From an uncultured Acidobacteriota bacterium (lineage in GTDB: Bacteria; Acidobacteriota; UBA6911; CAINFC01), in the NCBI GenBank assembly GCA_903847975.1, contig CAINFC010000276.1:1-41558 (forward strand): a DNA stretch of 41,558 nucleotides, read 5' to 3'. Numbering within the stretch: the stretch's first letter is position 1; every line of letters begins with the position of its first letter. The notes beneath the pieces are model-generated. The model saw only the letters and a list, made by a program, of their open reading frames with translations, ran no database searches and was not told the origin of the DNA. The position numbers were made by a program, and so were the translations under genes. Of this stretch, positions 1 to 8,873 are shown one piece after another.

Positions 1-4
1 GGAT

Positions 5-207
5 CACAGCCCGGGGTTGCGCCGCATAGGCGCTACCCCGGGTAGACGGATTTGTTTAAAACCCAGCCCTGAAAGGGCTGCGCAAACACGTGGTATTGCT
101 GGATTTTGCGCAAGCCTTTCAGGGTTGTTGCCTACGGGTGTCCCTACCCGGGGTAGGCGCAAAGCGCGCCAACCCCGGGCTGTGTTACAAAGCCCTATAA
201 GGGCTTT
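5..207. repeat. Nested inverted repeat plus a REP-like hairpin
   Basis: Three pairs of complementary arms are nested inside each other: CACAGCCCGGGGTTG (5-19) with 170-184, a CTACCCCGGG-type arm (about 31-45) with 144-158, and an AACCC..CTGAAAGG..GCGCAA arm (about 60-87) with 108-132. Together they can fold into one interrupted hairpin of about 180 nt. Immediately after it, AAAGCCC-TATAA-GGGCTTT (189-207) forms a second, separate hairpin. The open frames crossing this stretch on both strands are by-products of the repeat. Nothing else is recognised from 208 to 461. The element looks like a REP/BIME-type or foldback repeat; no transposase lies next to it. Confidence 0.75.
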
Positions 208-461
208 CCCCAACGGGAATTCGAAGATGTGGGAATTTTTCCCGGCCCATCTTCCCTGACAATCTCGCAATAACCATCTATTTTCCGGAAAAAGCCAAGG
301 GCCTTCAGCCCGCACGGCTAAATACAAATCCTTAATGACCGAAAAGTCTTCTTCTGACGACGGGAAGGCCTCTTCCTGGAAGCGCCTGCGTGCGACTTTT
401 AACAGCGCGCAGTCTAAAGACTGTACTCATTTAGTTGGAAAGCGATTTCTCGGGCAGGCCA

Positions 462-884
462 CTAGGACGGCTTCAGCAGGGCATCGATGCCCGCCTGGGC
501 TACAGCCATGTCCTGGGCCACGCTGCCGGAGCTGCAGCCGACCGCTCCGACGCAGACCCCGTCCACCAGGATCGGCAGCCCCCCGCCGTAAATGGTGAAA
601 CGCCCCTGGTTGCTGACGAAGATTCCGAAGGCCGGCCCGCCGGCCCCGGCCACCTGGGTGTATTCGTGGGTGCCCTTGCGGGTGCAGGCGGCGGTAAAGG
701 CCTTGTCCATGGCCACCTGGATGCTGGTGATCTTGGCGCCGTCCATGCGCTCGAAGGTAAGCAGATGCCCTCCGTCATCGGTCACGGCGATATCCATGGG
801 AACCCCGATCTGTTCCGCCTGCCGGCGCGCGCCCGCCAGGATTTTCCGGGCGTCTTCGATCGTTAGTTTGGGGACTTGAATCAT
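462..884 (-). CDS. GlcG/HbpS family (DUF336) protein
   Basis: A protein of about 140 residues matching the GlcG/HbpS (DUF336) family: small single-domain proteins, some of which bind haem or cobalamin, often found beside oxidoreductases; most have no assigned reaction. Visible family features are an N-terminal LTIEDARKILAGA helix, the VTDDGGHLLTFERMDGA strand-loop, and the glycine-rich end with GGGLPILVDG and VGAVGCSSG. The ATG at 884 is chosen because GAGGAG lies 8 nt upstream; the longer frame to 929 would overlap ispH. It is the last gene of the SDR-ispH-GlcG minus-strand run, 22 nt after ispH. There is no signal peptide. The family is clear, the function is not. Confidence 0.85.
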   Translation of the reverse strand: MIQVPKLTIEDARKILAGARRQAEQIGVPMDIAVTDDGGHLLTFERMDGAKITSIQVAMDKAFTAACTRKGTHEYTQVAGAGGPAFGIFVSNQGRFTIYGGGLPILVDGVCVGAVGCSSGSVAQDMAVAQAGIDALLKPS

Positions 885-906
885 CTGATTTCTCCTCAGG
901 GAAAGG

Positions 907-1776
907 TTAATCCGGGGATCGCTCGCCACCGGTCATTTCGGTAATGCGGTGAATGACCTCCTCCAGGATCCAATCCGGGGTGGAGGCTCCCGCGGATACC
1001 CCAATGTCGCGGGCTTCTTCAAACCACTCCGGCCGAAGCTCCTCCGCCGACTGCACCTGGTGGGTTCGCGGGTTCAGGGCGGCGGCGATCTGGGTCAGCC
1101 GCGTGGTGTTGGCGCTGGTGAACGATCCTACGATAATCATGACATCGTTATTTTTCGGCATCTGCCGGATTTCCTGCTGGTGGTCGGAAGTGGGCTTGCA
1201 GATGGTGTTCAGGAATTTGAGCTCCCGGCATCGGGCCGCCAGCTCTGCCAGAATGGATTTCACGCGGTCCATGTCCTGCGTGGATTGTACGATCACTCCG
1301 ATTTTTTTCAGGGAGCGGGGATGGGAAACCACCTCTTCCGGCGAGGAAAAGACCACCGCTTCCCGGACCTGCCCGGCAATGCCGACGACCTCGTCGTGGC
1401 CATGATCGCCGATGACGACCACCTGGTATCCTTCCTTTTCCAGACGGCAGGCGGCTTCATGAATTTCCTTTACCAGCGGGCAGGTGGCGTCCACGATCTT
1501 CAACCCCTGGCGCTGTGCCTGCCGGTAGATCTCCGGTGTGGCCCCGTGGGCACGCAGCAGCAGGGTGCCTGATTTCATCTCTCCAAGGTCTTGGAGGGTC
1601 TCGATGCCCGATTCGCGGATCTTGCGGACCACGTGCTCGTTGTGCACAATGGCCCCCAGCATGCGCACCTCCTGGTCCGTTTGGGCGGTATTGGTGGCCA
1701 TCTGGATGGCCCGCCGCACGCCGAAGCAGAACCCGGCGGCCCGGGCCACGTGGATGCGCACGCGCTTTCCTGTCAC
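907..1776 (-). CDS. ispH: 4-hydroxy-3-methylbut-2-enyl diphosphate reductase (IspH/LytB)
   Basis: Last enzyme of the MEP isoprenoid pathway: reduces HMBPP to IPP and DMAPP with a [4Fe-4S] cluster in the cytoplasm. The three cluster cysteines are visible at C17 (AAGFCFGVRRA), C99 (VDATCPLV) and C193 (NTICKPT), as are the substrate-pocket histidines (VHNEHV near 45, RAHGA near 77), the SFTSANTTRL serine/asparagine motif and the C-terminal SAGASTPDWI. I start at the GTG at 1776: it lies 7 nt after the SDR stop with GGAAGAG upstream and gives the family's usual N-terminus (289 aa). The ATG-type start at 1824 would overlap the SDR gene by 41 nt. It sits in the middle of a three-gene operon. Confidence 0.95.
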   Translation of the reverse strand: MTGKRVRIHVARAAGFCFGVRRAIQMATNTAQTDQEVRMLGAIVHNEHVVRKIRESGIETLQDLGEMKSGTLLLRAHGATPEIYRQAQRQGLKIVDATCPLVKEIHEAACRLEKEGYQVVVIGDHGHDEVVGIAGQVREAVVFSSPEEVVSHPRSLKKIGVIVQSTQDMDRVKSILAELAARCRELKFLNTICKPTSDHQQEIRQMPKNNDVMIIVGSFTSANTTRLTQIAAALNPRTHQVQSAEELRPEWFEEARDIGVSAGASTPDWILEEVIHRITEMTGGERSPD

Positions 1777-1783
1777 GGCCGGC

Positions 1784-2527
1784 CTACTCTTCCAGGAAAA
1801 CGGATCGGCCGCCGTCGATGGCAATCACCTGGCCGGAAATCGCCTGACCTCCCTCCACGAAATAGAGGACCGCGCTGGCCACATCCGCCGGGGCTCCCAG
1901 ACGGCCCATGGGAGTCGCCTGCACCATCGATTCCAGTTGCTTCTCGCTGGTGTCTTCCCCGGGCAGGACCATGGAAGGGGCTACGGCGTTGACCTGGATC
2001 TGCGGGGCCAGGGTGCGGGCCATACCGCGGGTCAGGGCGATCAGCCCCGCTTTGGAAACGCTGTAGGGAATATAGCCGCTCCAGATCCGCTGTCCGCCTT
2101 CGTCGGCGATGTGGATAATCTTACCCCAGCCCCGGGACTGCATCACCCGGGAAACGTGCTGCGAAAGCAGAAAGGGAGCTTTAAGATTGACGTTCATGAA
2201 GAGATCCCAGTCCGATTCGCGAATTTCCGCCCAGGGAGTGCGATAAAAGACGGCGGCATTATTGACCAGAATGTCGATGCGCCCGAAGCGGTTCAGAACC
2301 TCCTGGATCAGCCGGTCGATTTCCGAGCTGAACTCGAGATTGGCCTGGAAGATATCGGCGGCCACATCCTTTTCCCGGATCTGGCGGCGCAGCGTCCGGG
2401 CCTCGCTGGCCGATTTTCGATAGTGCAACGCCACCGAATAGCCGGCCGAGGCCAGGGCCAGGGAAATTTCTCTACCCAGGCGCCTTGCGGCGCCGGTAAC
2501 CAACGCAACTTTTCCATGAATCGCCAT
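1784..2527 (-). CDS. SDR oxidoreductase, pteridine reductase/FolM-like
   Basis: Short-chain dehydrogenase/reductase of 247 aa using NAD(P)H. The Rossmann motif is TGAARRLG (11-18), the NNAA motif is at 89-92, and the catalytic YxxxK is Y155/K159. The usual catalytic serine position holds aspartate (HIADEGG, D142), and the N-terminus is arginine-rich right after TGAA. Both are features of the PTR1/FolM pteridine-reductase branch rather than of FabG, so dihydropteridine or dihydrofolate-like substrates are a reasonable inference. The protein is cytoplasmic. It is first in the minus-strand run leading to ispH (7 nt) and the GlcG-like gene. There is no Shine-Dalgarno sequence before the ATG; a CATAAT box ends 6 nt upstream, so the message may be leaderless. 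Confidence 0.88.
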   Translation of the reverse strand: MAIHGKVALVTGAARRLGREISLALASAGYSVALHYRKSASEARTLRRQIREKDVAADIFQANLEFSSEIDRLIQEVLNRFGRIDILVNNAAVFYRTPWAEIRESDWDLFMNVNLKAPFLLSQHVSRVMQSRGWGKIIHIADEGGQRIWSGYIPYSVSKAGLIALTRGMARTLAPQIQVNAVAPSMVLPGEDTSEKQLESMVQATPMGRLGAPADVASAVLYFVEGGQAISGQVIAIDGGRSVFLEE

Positions 2528-2602
2528 GGGCTAATTATGTCGTGATCGCCGGTCCCGGAGCAACTAAAATTTTCCTCATCGGCCGGTATCCGCCGGGAAA
2601 CC

Positions 2603-3700
2603 TTACCGGCGCAGGAAAGGCAGGAAAACCTCGTGAGCCGGCCGGGCCAGGTGGGCGGCGGCTCCCACCACGGCTTTGGTCATTTCGGCAAAATAGGCAA
2701 AATCCAGCGTGGAGATACGGTCCGTTGTCTTGTGATAATGCGGGGTGTGGTTGTCCCAGTCCTCGATCATCAGCAGCGCCGGAAATCCCGAAACCCAGAA
2801 GGAATACTGGTCGCTACCGTCGTCATTGGAGGCGTATACCAGGGGAATGAGGTTGAGCTGATAAGCCTGGATGACGCCGGTGATCATGGTGCTGAGCGCC
2901 TGGTCTTTGACTCCTTCCGGACCGGAGCGGATGTCCATTTCCATGGTGGCCGCCGATCCGGCCGTGTTAAAGGCGATCATGTCCAGGTTGATCACGCCCA
3001 GGATCGGGTCGCCGCGCAGGGCCGCATCCCGAGCATAGGCTTCGCTTCCCAGCAATCCCTGCTCTTCGCCGCTGAAAATCACGTACTGCAGGGAGCAGGC
3101 GAAACGGTAGCGGCTCAGAATTTCGGCGGCGGCAAAGACCCCGGCCACGCCGCTGGCATTGTCGTCGGCTCCCGGCGCCAGGGTGCCGGGGGTCTCCGAG
3201 GCGTCGTCGATATGGGCGGCCAGGAGGTAGAGGCAGCCGGGATTCGCTCCGGCCTGTGTGGCGACCACGTTCCGGCGCACGCCGCCGTTGAAACTCCAGG
3301 TGTGGTAGGCGACCGGCAGCCCCAGGGCAGCGAAATGTTCGAAGGCATACTGGGTGGCCTGCGCGATGGCGGCGGCGGAACTGGTGGAGCGGGTGGTCAG
3401 GGTAACGGAAGCGCCCCCCACCGAAACCGGCTGCTCGCCCGACAGCCCGGCCACGTAGCCGTAAAGTATGCTGCTTTGTACCTGTCCGATCATTTGCCCG
3501 ATGATCGGGTTCGGGCTCAGAGAGGCCGGGGAGTTTGTTTCCAGCGGCTGCAGGGTGCCGGCCCGAGGAGGCCGGGCTGCTTCCGCCCGGGCCGGCCCGG
3601 CCATTGCCGCCATCCAGAGCAGTGCCGTCCGGAGGAAAAGAAGGCGAATCGTGCTGGAAACGGTTTTTCGCTGCGGGGTCGGAAAATGCGGCTTCATCAT
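2603..3700 (-). CDS. Exported M28 family zinc aminopeptidase-like protein
   Basis: A 365-residue secreted metallopeptidase of family M28. An N-terminal signal peptide covers about 40 residues and ends near GPARA. The co-catalytic zinc site can be followed: H and D in LAAHIDDASET, the bridging D in GADDNASG, the catalytic glutamates in FSGEEQGLLG, the D in NLDMIAF and the last H in TPHYHKTTD. M28 enzymes remove N-terminal amino acids or act as carboxypeptidases outside the cytoplasm. The gene stands alone, divergent from the large deacetylase-like gene, with a promoter-like TTGCTT-N17-TAGAAT upstream. The start is uncertain (MMK or the next codon); no Shine-Dalgarno sequence is visible. Confidence 0.9.
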   Translation of the reverse strand: MMKPHFPTPQRKTVSSTIRLLFLRTALLWMAAMAGPARAEAARPPRAGTLQPLETNSPASLSPNPIIGQMIGQVQSSILYGYVAGLSGEQPVSVGGASVTLTTRSTSSAAAIAQATQYAFEHFAALGLPVAYHTWSFNGGVRRNVVATQAGANPGCLYLLAAHIDDASETPGTLAPGADDNASGVAGVFAAAEILSRYRFACSLQYVIFSGEEQGLLGSEAYARDAALRGDPILGVINLDMIAFNTAGSAATMEMDIRSGPEGVKDQALSTMITGVIQAYQLNLIPLVYASNDDGSDQYSFWVSGFPALLMIEDWDNHTPHYHKTTDRISTLDFAYFAEMTKAVVGAAAHLARPAHEVFLPFLRR

Positions 3701-3721
3701 GGTGCGTTACTGGTCCGCAAA

Positions 3722-3750
3722 ATTCTATCGTGCCGGCCCCGCGGAAGCAA
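3722..3750 (-). promoter_or_regulatory. Putative sigma-70 promoter of the M28 peptidase gene
   Basis: On the minus strand TTGCTT (3750-3745) and TAGAAT (3727-3722) are separated by 17 bp. A start near 3715 would give a 5' leader of about 15 nt to the ATG at 3700. The -10 is good and the -35 is weak. No equally clear promoter for the plus-strand gene at 3975 is visible in 3751-3974. Confidence 0.4.
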
Positions 3751-3974
3751 GTGGGGCGAGGCTCCTGGTTCGGGCTTCTGCTCTCTTTCCGGTCTTCCGG
3801 CCTCCCTGTGAAACAGGAAAACCGCGCTGCAGGAAAAGGGAGAGCGGGACAAACACGAAGGGTCTTCCCTTGTGCTCCGCTTCACAGTTCTCTTTTTTCC
3901 GAGGTAACCTTTTTTCGGTCCGCTCGTCTGGAATAGCTGGTACGCAACAAAATCTTTCGAAGGAGAGAAAGACC

Positions 3975-6900
3975 ATGAACCCGGAAAAATGGATGATCCC
4001 CACCACAGCGGCCGGATCGCGCTGCAAGCCAGCCTTCCGCTTCGCCCGGCTCCTGCCGGGACTGCTGCTTTTTACCGCTCTGTCGCCGGCCCAGGTCCCT
4101 TCCGCCGGCGCCTCCCTGGTCAACACCCGCGTGTCTTCCGATGCCGCAGGGCAGGGAAGCCTGGCGGTGCGCCTCTACGCCCCTTCCTCAGCGTCCCGGT
4201 TCCGCTACGGCTCCGCGGACGGCGCTCCGGTCGTGGTGCTGGTCCCCGGAGGATTCGAGCCCGGCAGCCTGGATGCCCAGGCCGGGCCGTTTGTCGACCA
4301 GGGCCTGGTGGTCATCACCTTTCTGTTCCCGGGAGGGATCCAGGGCCCTTTCCGCAGCGACGGAACCTACGACGACCGCGGCGACAGCTGCCATCGCGCG
4401 CTGCGCGACGTGCTGCGCTTTGCCGCCGGCGAAAAGGCCGATGTCCAGGGCCGGACTCTCTCCCAGCTGGTTTCGGGTCCGGTCCGCAAAGACGCTGTCG
4501 GAATTCTGGCCCAGTCCAACGGCGGATCCATTGCCGCGGCCGCCCTGGGCCGTTACGGAGAGCAGATACCTCCTTTGGGCTTCCTGATCCCCTGGGAAAG
4601 CCCGACCAACGACCAGGTGCTGGCCGCGGAACTGGGCGCCAGGGAAATGGACCCCGACCTCCTGTCGGATGCGGACCGGGACGGGCTGCCGGCCAATGAC
4701 GGTGCCAATCCCGCCTACCACCAATACGGATTCCCTTCCTGCTCCGTAGACTACAGCCGCCTGCGCTTCGACCCCGCAGCCCGCTATCAATACCGCGGCA
4801 GCGGGCCCTTCTACCAGGGGCTTTTCTACTTCGACAACAACGGCAACGGGCGGCTGGATCTCTCCGCGCCGGGAACCGTGCAGACCGACGTCAATCACAA
4901 CGGCATGGTGGACGCCGACGAGGACTATCCGGTACCCGGTCTGGCGGCGGTCCTTCCCGACGGCAGCCGGCGGGCCTATCTGTCGGTGAAGGCTGCGGAG
5001 GCCGCTGCCTCCGCCCGTCTGGCCGATCCCTGGCCCGCACATATCGCCGCCGCGGAGGAAACCCGCGCCTACTGGGAGATCCGCAATGCAAATCTCTATT
5101 TTGCCGCGCTGGCCTCCCGGCAGCCTGCCCTGGCGGGGATGTCCGTTTTCAGCCGGATCGACCATGTGCAGGTGGCTACGGATCACCCTCACGTCCATCA
5201 CTACCTGGATGGGTTCCGCCAGAATCGGCTCTGGTACCGCCTGAACCCCGATGCCGCTTACGTTCGCAGCGTTGCCGGATCGGCCTATCCCGATCCGGTG
5301 GATAATGACGCCAACCTTAACCCGGCCCCCGGGGAGATGTCCTCTTTAGCCGAGCCGCCCAGCCGCGCCAGCGCGCTGCTGCTGCAGGCCGCGGCCCTGG
5401 CGGAAATGGCCGACCGCTGCGCCTATCGCAACTGGAGCCCCAACCTGACGGAGCCGATTCATCCCGGGGTGGGCCGTCCCCTTTCCGCGGGGTATGCGGG
5501 AGCTACGACTACGACTACCACGCAAACCGTCAGTACCACTACCACTACCACCACGACCACCACCCGCCCCGGGGCTTCCTCCACCACCAGCAGCACTCTG
5601 CCCAATGTCTCGCCGGCGCCCCGGTGGCTGACCTTCGCCTTGAACTGCCATGACTGGTCGGACCCCGACCGCAGCGCTGAAACGCTCACTTTTTTCCTGG
5701 ATACCCTGGACCAACACCGATTTCAGGGGGAGCTTTACCTGACCGCTCCCCTGGTGGAGGTACTGGTGCAAAAGCATCCGGCGCTGATCGAGCGGCTGCG
5801 GGGGGCGGTGCACACCATTTCCTATCATGTGCGCGCCCCGCATCCCGCTTTGTATGCGCCGACGGGCAGCTGGCTGGAAAAATACTCACTGGCCCGCTAT
5901 GAAAGCTGCCGGCTGGACATGCGCACCGGCGGTCTGGACGAAAGCCAGCCGGGCGGATACGAATATGTCGCCCGGGTGTTTGGGCGGAAGCCGGTGGCCT
6001 CCGGCGTTTCCACGCTGCCTCCGGAGCTGCTCCGGGAATACGCAAGTGTCCTGGCGGCGCGGGGAGCGCGGGTGATGGTGTTCGAGCACCAGACCCAGGG
6101 TCAGCGCGGGTGGGAGGCTCTGGCCGGGGTCCGCTCCGGGCTTTATCCCCGTCCGGCGGACTATTTTCTGGCGCGAACCGATGCCCGCGGGCATGCCGCG
6201 GTGCAGGGAGATTTCTGGTGGAACCGCATTTCCAGCGGGCAGATTACCGCGGAAGAGCTGGCCTCCGCCTTCCGCGAGGATTTTCTGGATCAGGCCGGTT
6301 TCGGTGCCCATCCCCGTTTCGGCATCGTGGTGATCCATGAAAATGATTTCTATTCCAGGGGAGTTTCCTGGAACCCGATCTATTTCTCCGACGAGGCGGC
6401 GGGCGGCAGGCCCCTGAATCCGCCGTATGACCTGTCGCGGGCGGGGCTCGGGATCCCGATCCGCAGCGCCGCCGAGCAGCTGGCGATTCGCCGGGCCTTT
6501 GCCGCGCTGGCCCGGGCGGCGGCAGCCGATGCGGAAACCCGCGTGGCCACTTCCGCGGAAGTGGCGCGGTATGGCGACAGCCTGGTGCCAGCCGGCACCT
6601 TTCCGCAGAAGGCCGAGGAGTGGTTCGCGGACCCGGGCCTGGAGGAGAATCCCTTGCTCCGGTATCCGTTCGTCAGCGGGAATCTGCCGGGAGACCCGGT
6701 CCCCGTTACGGCGGTGTTCCAGGTTTCGGAAAAGGCCGCACGCAGCGGAAAGAAAGGGCTCTGGATTGACGCCGCGCGAGACAGCTCCCTGGTTTTGCAG
6801 ACCCGGCTGGACCTGGATAAAGGCCGCGAATTCACCTTCGGCGCTTCGGTTGCCGCCAGTGGGCCGGGAAGCATTTCGTTCTCCCTGATCCCGGTGGCCT

Positions 6901-7997
6901 GGGTCGGAGGGATTCTCCGACCGGTGTCCCGAGAGGCCGCCGTCGCGCCTGCCGTGTTTTCCGGAAGCTCCGACTGGAAGGAAGTGAGGGCCCGGGCCTA
7001 TATCCAGGATAATTTCGACTATTGCCTCCTCCGGATCGAAATCACCGGAGGAGGGCAGTACCGGCTGGACGATTTCACCGTTACCTCCCGGGAGCACATG
7101 CCGCTGGCCATTCCGCTGGAGCCCCGGGGGCCGGTGCAGATCGGCTTCCTGATCCACATCGAGGATGTGCCGGCCCTGCGAAGCGACACGCCCTATTACC
7201 GCGCCAAGACGCAGGTGTTCCTGGATCTGGCGGACCTTTTCCGGCGGCACGGGGCGCGGATGACCATTCAGCCGGAGCTGGACTGGGTGATCGGCGCGCA
7301 GCGGTCGGATCCCGGCCTGATCCGCCGGCTGCAGGAGCAATACGACGTGGGATTCAGCGTGCACACCCACGGGCCGCAGATTCCGAACCCTTCCGAAGCG
7401 GCGGTCCTGGATTATATCGCCGAGCGGAAAAGCGCCCTGGAAGCGTCCGGCAGCGGGCCGGTCACGGACCTGAACGGCAACTTCGATATGCCTGACTGGT
7501 CCGTTTTTGCGCGCGCCGGCATCCTCTCGATGACCGCCTATAAAAACAAGAACACCCAGGCGGGTTATGAAGGGCATTACTTCCATCCATGGCGGCCCTC
7601 TCCCGGCAACCCTACCATCGACGAGAAGGCCTGGGCGGTGGACGATCCTTTCGGCCGGGTGGTCTATCTGCCGGGCGACTGCACCCAGGTTACCAAATTC
7701 CACTCACGGCTGATGGAACGGGTGCTTCCGGGCTTGACCTACGCTCTGGCCAATGCCCGGCCGAAGCAATCGACCACCTGGTATTTCATCGGGCATGTGG
7801 ATAGCTTTGCGGACAAGGACGGGGCGGATCTTGCAACCTACATGGCTTCCGGGCAGTACCGCGAGGATCTGCAGTTTTACGATCGGCTGCTCGAGGAGGT
7901 TCTCGATCCGCTGGTGCAGAGGGGATTTGCCCGGTGGGCTCATCCGTCGGATATGCGCGAAGCCTTCGAATCCTCTTCCGCCGCTTCGCAGCCCTAG
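3975..7997 (+). CDS. Large exported protein: alpha/beta-hydrolase-like region plus two polysaccharide-deacetylase-like domains
   Basis: A 1340-residue secreted multidomain protein. The start is the ATG at 3975, preceded by AAGGAGAG; the frame stays open 507 nt further upstream, but that part overlaps the divergent promoter region and has no ribosome site. In order: signal peptide (1 to about 45); an alpha/beta-hydrolase-like region with VVLVPGGF and a nucleophile elbow AQSNGGS (S181); two calcium-loop-like segments, DNNGNGRLD (from D287) and DVNHNGMVDADED (from D305); a threonine-rich linker (about 510-542); a first NodB-like domain (about 550-690, FALNCHDWSD, ISYHVRAPHP); a beta-rich stretch (about 890-1040); and a second NodB-like domain from about 1054 (GFLIHIEDVP, FSVHTHGPQ). 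Polysaccharide deacetylases use an Asp-His-His metal site; the histidine pairs are present, but I cannot confirm activity. An envelope or extracellular glycan target is inferred. Confidence 0.75.
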   Translation: MNPEKWMIPTTAAGSRCKPAFRFARLLPGLLLFTALSPAQVPSAGASLVNTRVSSDAAGQGSLAVRLYAPSSASRFRYGSADGAPVVVLVPGGFEPGSLDAQAGPFVDQGLVVITFLFPGGIQGPFRSDGTYDDRGDSCHRALRDVLRFAAGEKADVQGRTLSQLVSGPVRKDAVGILAQSNGGSIAAAALGRYGEQIPPLGFLIPWESPTNDQVLAAELGAREMDPDLLSDADRDGLPANDGANPAYHQYGFPSCSVDYSRLRFDPAARYQYRGSGPFYQGLFYFDNNGNGRLDLSAPGTVQTDVNHNGMVDADEDYPVPGLAAVLPDGSRRAYLSVKAAEAAASARLADPWPAHIAAAEETRAYWEIRNANLYFAALASRQPALAGMSVFSRIDHVQVATDHPHVHHYLDGFRQNRLWYRLNPDAAYVRSVAGSAYPDPVDNDANLNPAPGEMSSLAEPPSRASALLLQAAALAEMADRCAYRNWSPNLTEPIHPGVGRPLSAGYAGATTTTTTQTVSTTTTTTTTTTRPGASSTTSSTLPNVSPAPRWLTFALNCHDWSDPDRSAETLTFFLDTLDQHRFQGELYLTAPLVEVLVQKHPALIERLRGAVHTISYHVRAPHPALYAPTGSWLEKYSLARYESCRLDMRTGGLDESQPGGYEYVARVFGRKPVASGVSTLPPELLREYASVLAARGARVMVFEHQTQGQRGWEALAGVRSGLYPRPADYFLARTDARGHAAVQGDFWWNRISSGQITAEELASAFREDFLDQAGFGAHPRFGIVVIHENDFYSRGVSWNPIYFSDEAAGGRPLNPPYDLSRAGLGIPIRSAAEQLAIRRAFAALARAAAADAETRVATSAEVARYGDSLVPAGTFPQKAEEWFADPGLEENPLLRYPFVSGNLPGDPVPVTAVFQVSEKAARSGKKGLWIDAARDSSLVLQTRLDLDKGREFTFGASVAASGPGSISFSLIPVAWVGGILRPVSREAAVAPAVFSGSSDWKEVRARAYIQDNFDYCLLRIEITGGGQYRLDDFTVTSREHMPLAIPLEPRGPVQIGFLIHIEDVPALRSDTPYYRAKTQVFLDLADLFRRHGARMTIQPELDWVIGAQRSDPGLIRRLQEQYDVGFSVHTHGPQIPNPSEAAVLDYIAERKSALEASGSGPVTDLNGNFDMPDWSVFARAGILSMTAYKNKNTQAGYEGHYFHPWRPSPGNPTIDEKAWAVDDPFGRVVYLPGDCTQVTKFHSRLMERVLPGLTYALANARPKQSTTWYFIGHVDSFADKDGADLATYMASGQYREDLQFYDRLLEEVLDPLVQRGFARWAHPSDMREAFESSSAASQP

Positions 7998-8285
7998 GCC
8001 GCAGGGAAGGAGGGATGCTGGCCGCTATGTGCGGCTGCATCTGGAATGCCAGTCAGATCGAGGCCGGATTGGGACTTGGCCACCATACTGTCGATTCCTA
8101 TCTCGATTATCTGGAAGGAGCCTGCCTGATTCGTTGCCTGCCCCCGTATTCCGCCAACCTCGGCAAACGGCTGGTGAAGAGCCCCAAAGAATACGGGAGG
8201 GACAGCGGATTGCTGCACCGTCTATTGGGAAATCCGTCGCTTTCGCGTTCCCATGGGCGCGATCTGGCAGGTATTTTCGAGCTTC
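7973..8285 (+). pseudogene. Remnant of a DUF4143 AAA+ ATPase (C-terminal part only)
   Basis: The plus frame reads a recognisable piece of the DUF4143 domain found at the C-terminus of small AAA+ ATPases: LLxASxIxxxLGxxxxTVxxYLDYLEGxxLIRxLPPY, then ANLGKRLVKSPK and YGRDSGLLHRLLG. The ATPase (Walker) half is missing. After LLG (about 8227) the match continues in another frame as PMGAIWQVF (about 8252-8280), equivalent to the family's PVVGASWEGF, so there is also a frameshift. The remnant abuts or overlaps the 3' end of the deacetylase-like gene and converges on the nucleotidyltransferase gene. It is not expected to be functional. Confidence 0.75.
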
Positions 8286-8288
8286 CCC

Positions 8289-8873
8289 CTAATCGGACCA
8301 TCCTTCACGCCCGGCTCTGAAAAGAGATAGGAATCGCTTATGGGCTGGATTTCCAAATTGCCGAACCAGCCGACCCAAAAGGCTCAAGTCCAGTCGATCC
8401 TTGAGCGGACGGAGCAGTGCCTTTACGTCCGCAAGATCTTTAGGACTTCCCGCATAGAGTTTCATGGCTAGAAGATCTTCCGGCGAGATCATGGCAAGAG
8501 GCTGATTTTCAAAGGAAGTAATCCATACACGTTCGAAGGCCTTCTCATCCATTCGGCCGATGCCCTGAAGGATGTCAACCTGATTGGCGTAGGCATCCGT
8601 TACTTGAATGACATTTCGGATGGGATCCTCTGCATCCCCGCGGCGGTGCTCAACCTGCAGCCCGGCCGCTACAAAAGCATCCGTCAGGTCTTTCAAGGCT
8701 CCATCTCCGACGGTTGATGAAATCACCAGGTCCGCGTCCAAACTGGCACGTAAATAGCCGTAGAAAGAAACCGCGAAAGCACCGATAACGGCGTAGGGGA
8801 TGTTCCTCCGGCTGAGAACTTCGACGACCTCCAGCAGCAACAAATAGGATTGCCCGCGCCCTTTGGCTTTCAT
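8289..8873 (-). CDS. Nucleotidyltransferase-fold protein (DUF6036/MNT-like)
   Basis: A 194-residue protein with the minimal nucleotidyltransferase signature near its N-terminus: IGAFAVSFYGYLRASLDADLV corresponds to GGxAxxxYGxxRxTxDxD, with the two metal-binding aspartates kept and GA in place of GG. Downstream, MISPEDLLAMKLYAGSPKDLADV is typical of the DUF6036/AbiEii-like group (ISPEDLIAMKL..R.KDLxDV). Members transfer nucleotides to proteins or tRNA, often as toxins or antitoxins. I start at the ATG at 8873, which overlaps the stop of the upstream small gene as ATGA, showing translational coupling; the longer frame to 9140 would run through that gene. Activity and target are unknown. Confidence 0.82.
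   Translation of the reverse strand: MKAKGRGQSYLLLLEVVEVLSRRNIPYAVIGAFAVSFYGYLRASLDADLVISSTVGDGALKDLTDAFVAAGLQVEHRRGDAEDPIRNVIQVTDAYANQVDILQGIGRMDEKAFERVWITSFENQPLAMISPEDLLAMKLYAGSPKDLADVKALLRPLKDRLDLSLLGRLVRQFGNPAHKRFLSLFRAGREGWSD

Noticed and set aside
3468-3974. N-terminal extension of the large deacetylase-like protein
   Set aside because: The frame is open but has no ribosome site, overlaps the divergent M28 gene and its promoter, and lacks a signal peptide; the ATG at 3975 has AAGGAGAG and a signal peptide.
5886-7703. 605-codon frame on the minus strand inside the deacetylase-like gene
   Set aside because: It is an antisense shadow in GC-rich DNA, rich in Arg, Pro and Gly with no motif; the plus strand has clear domains.
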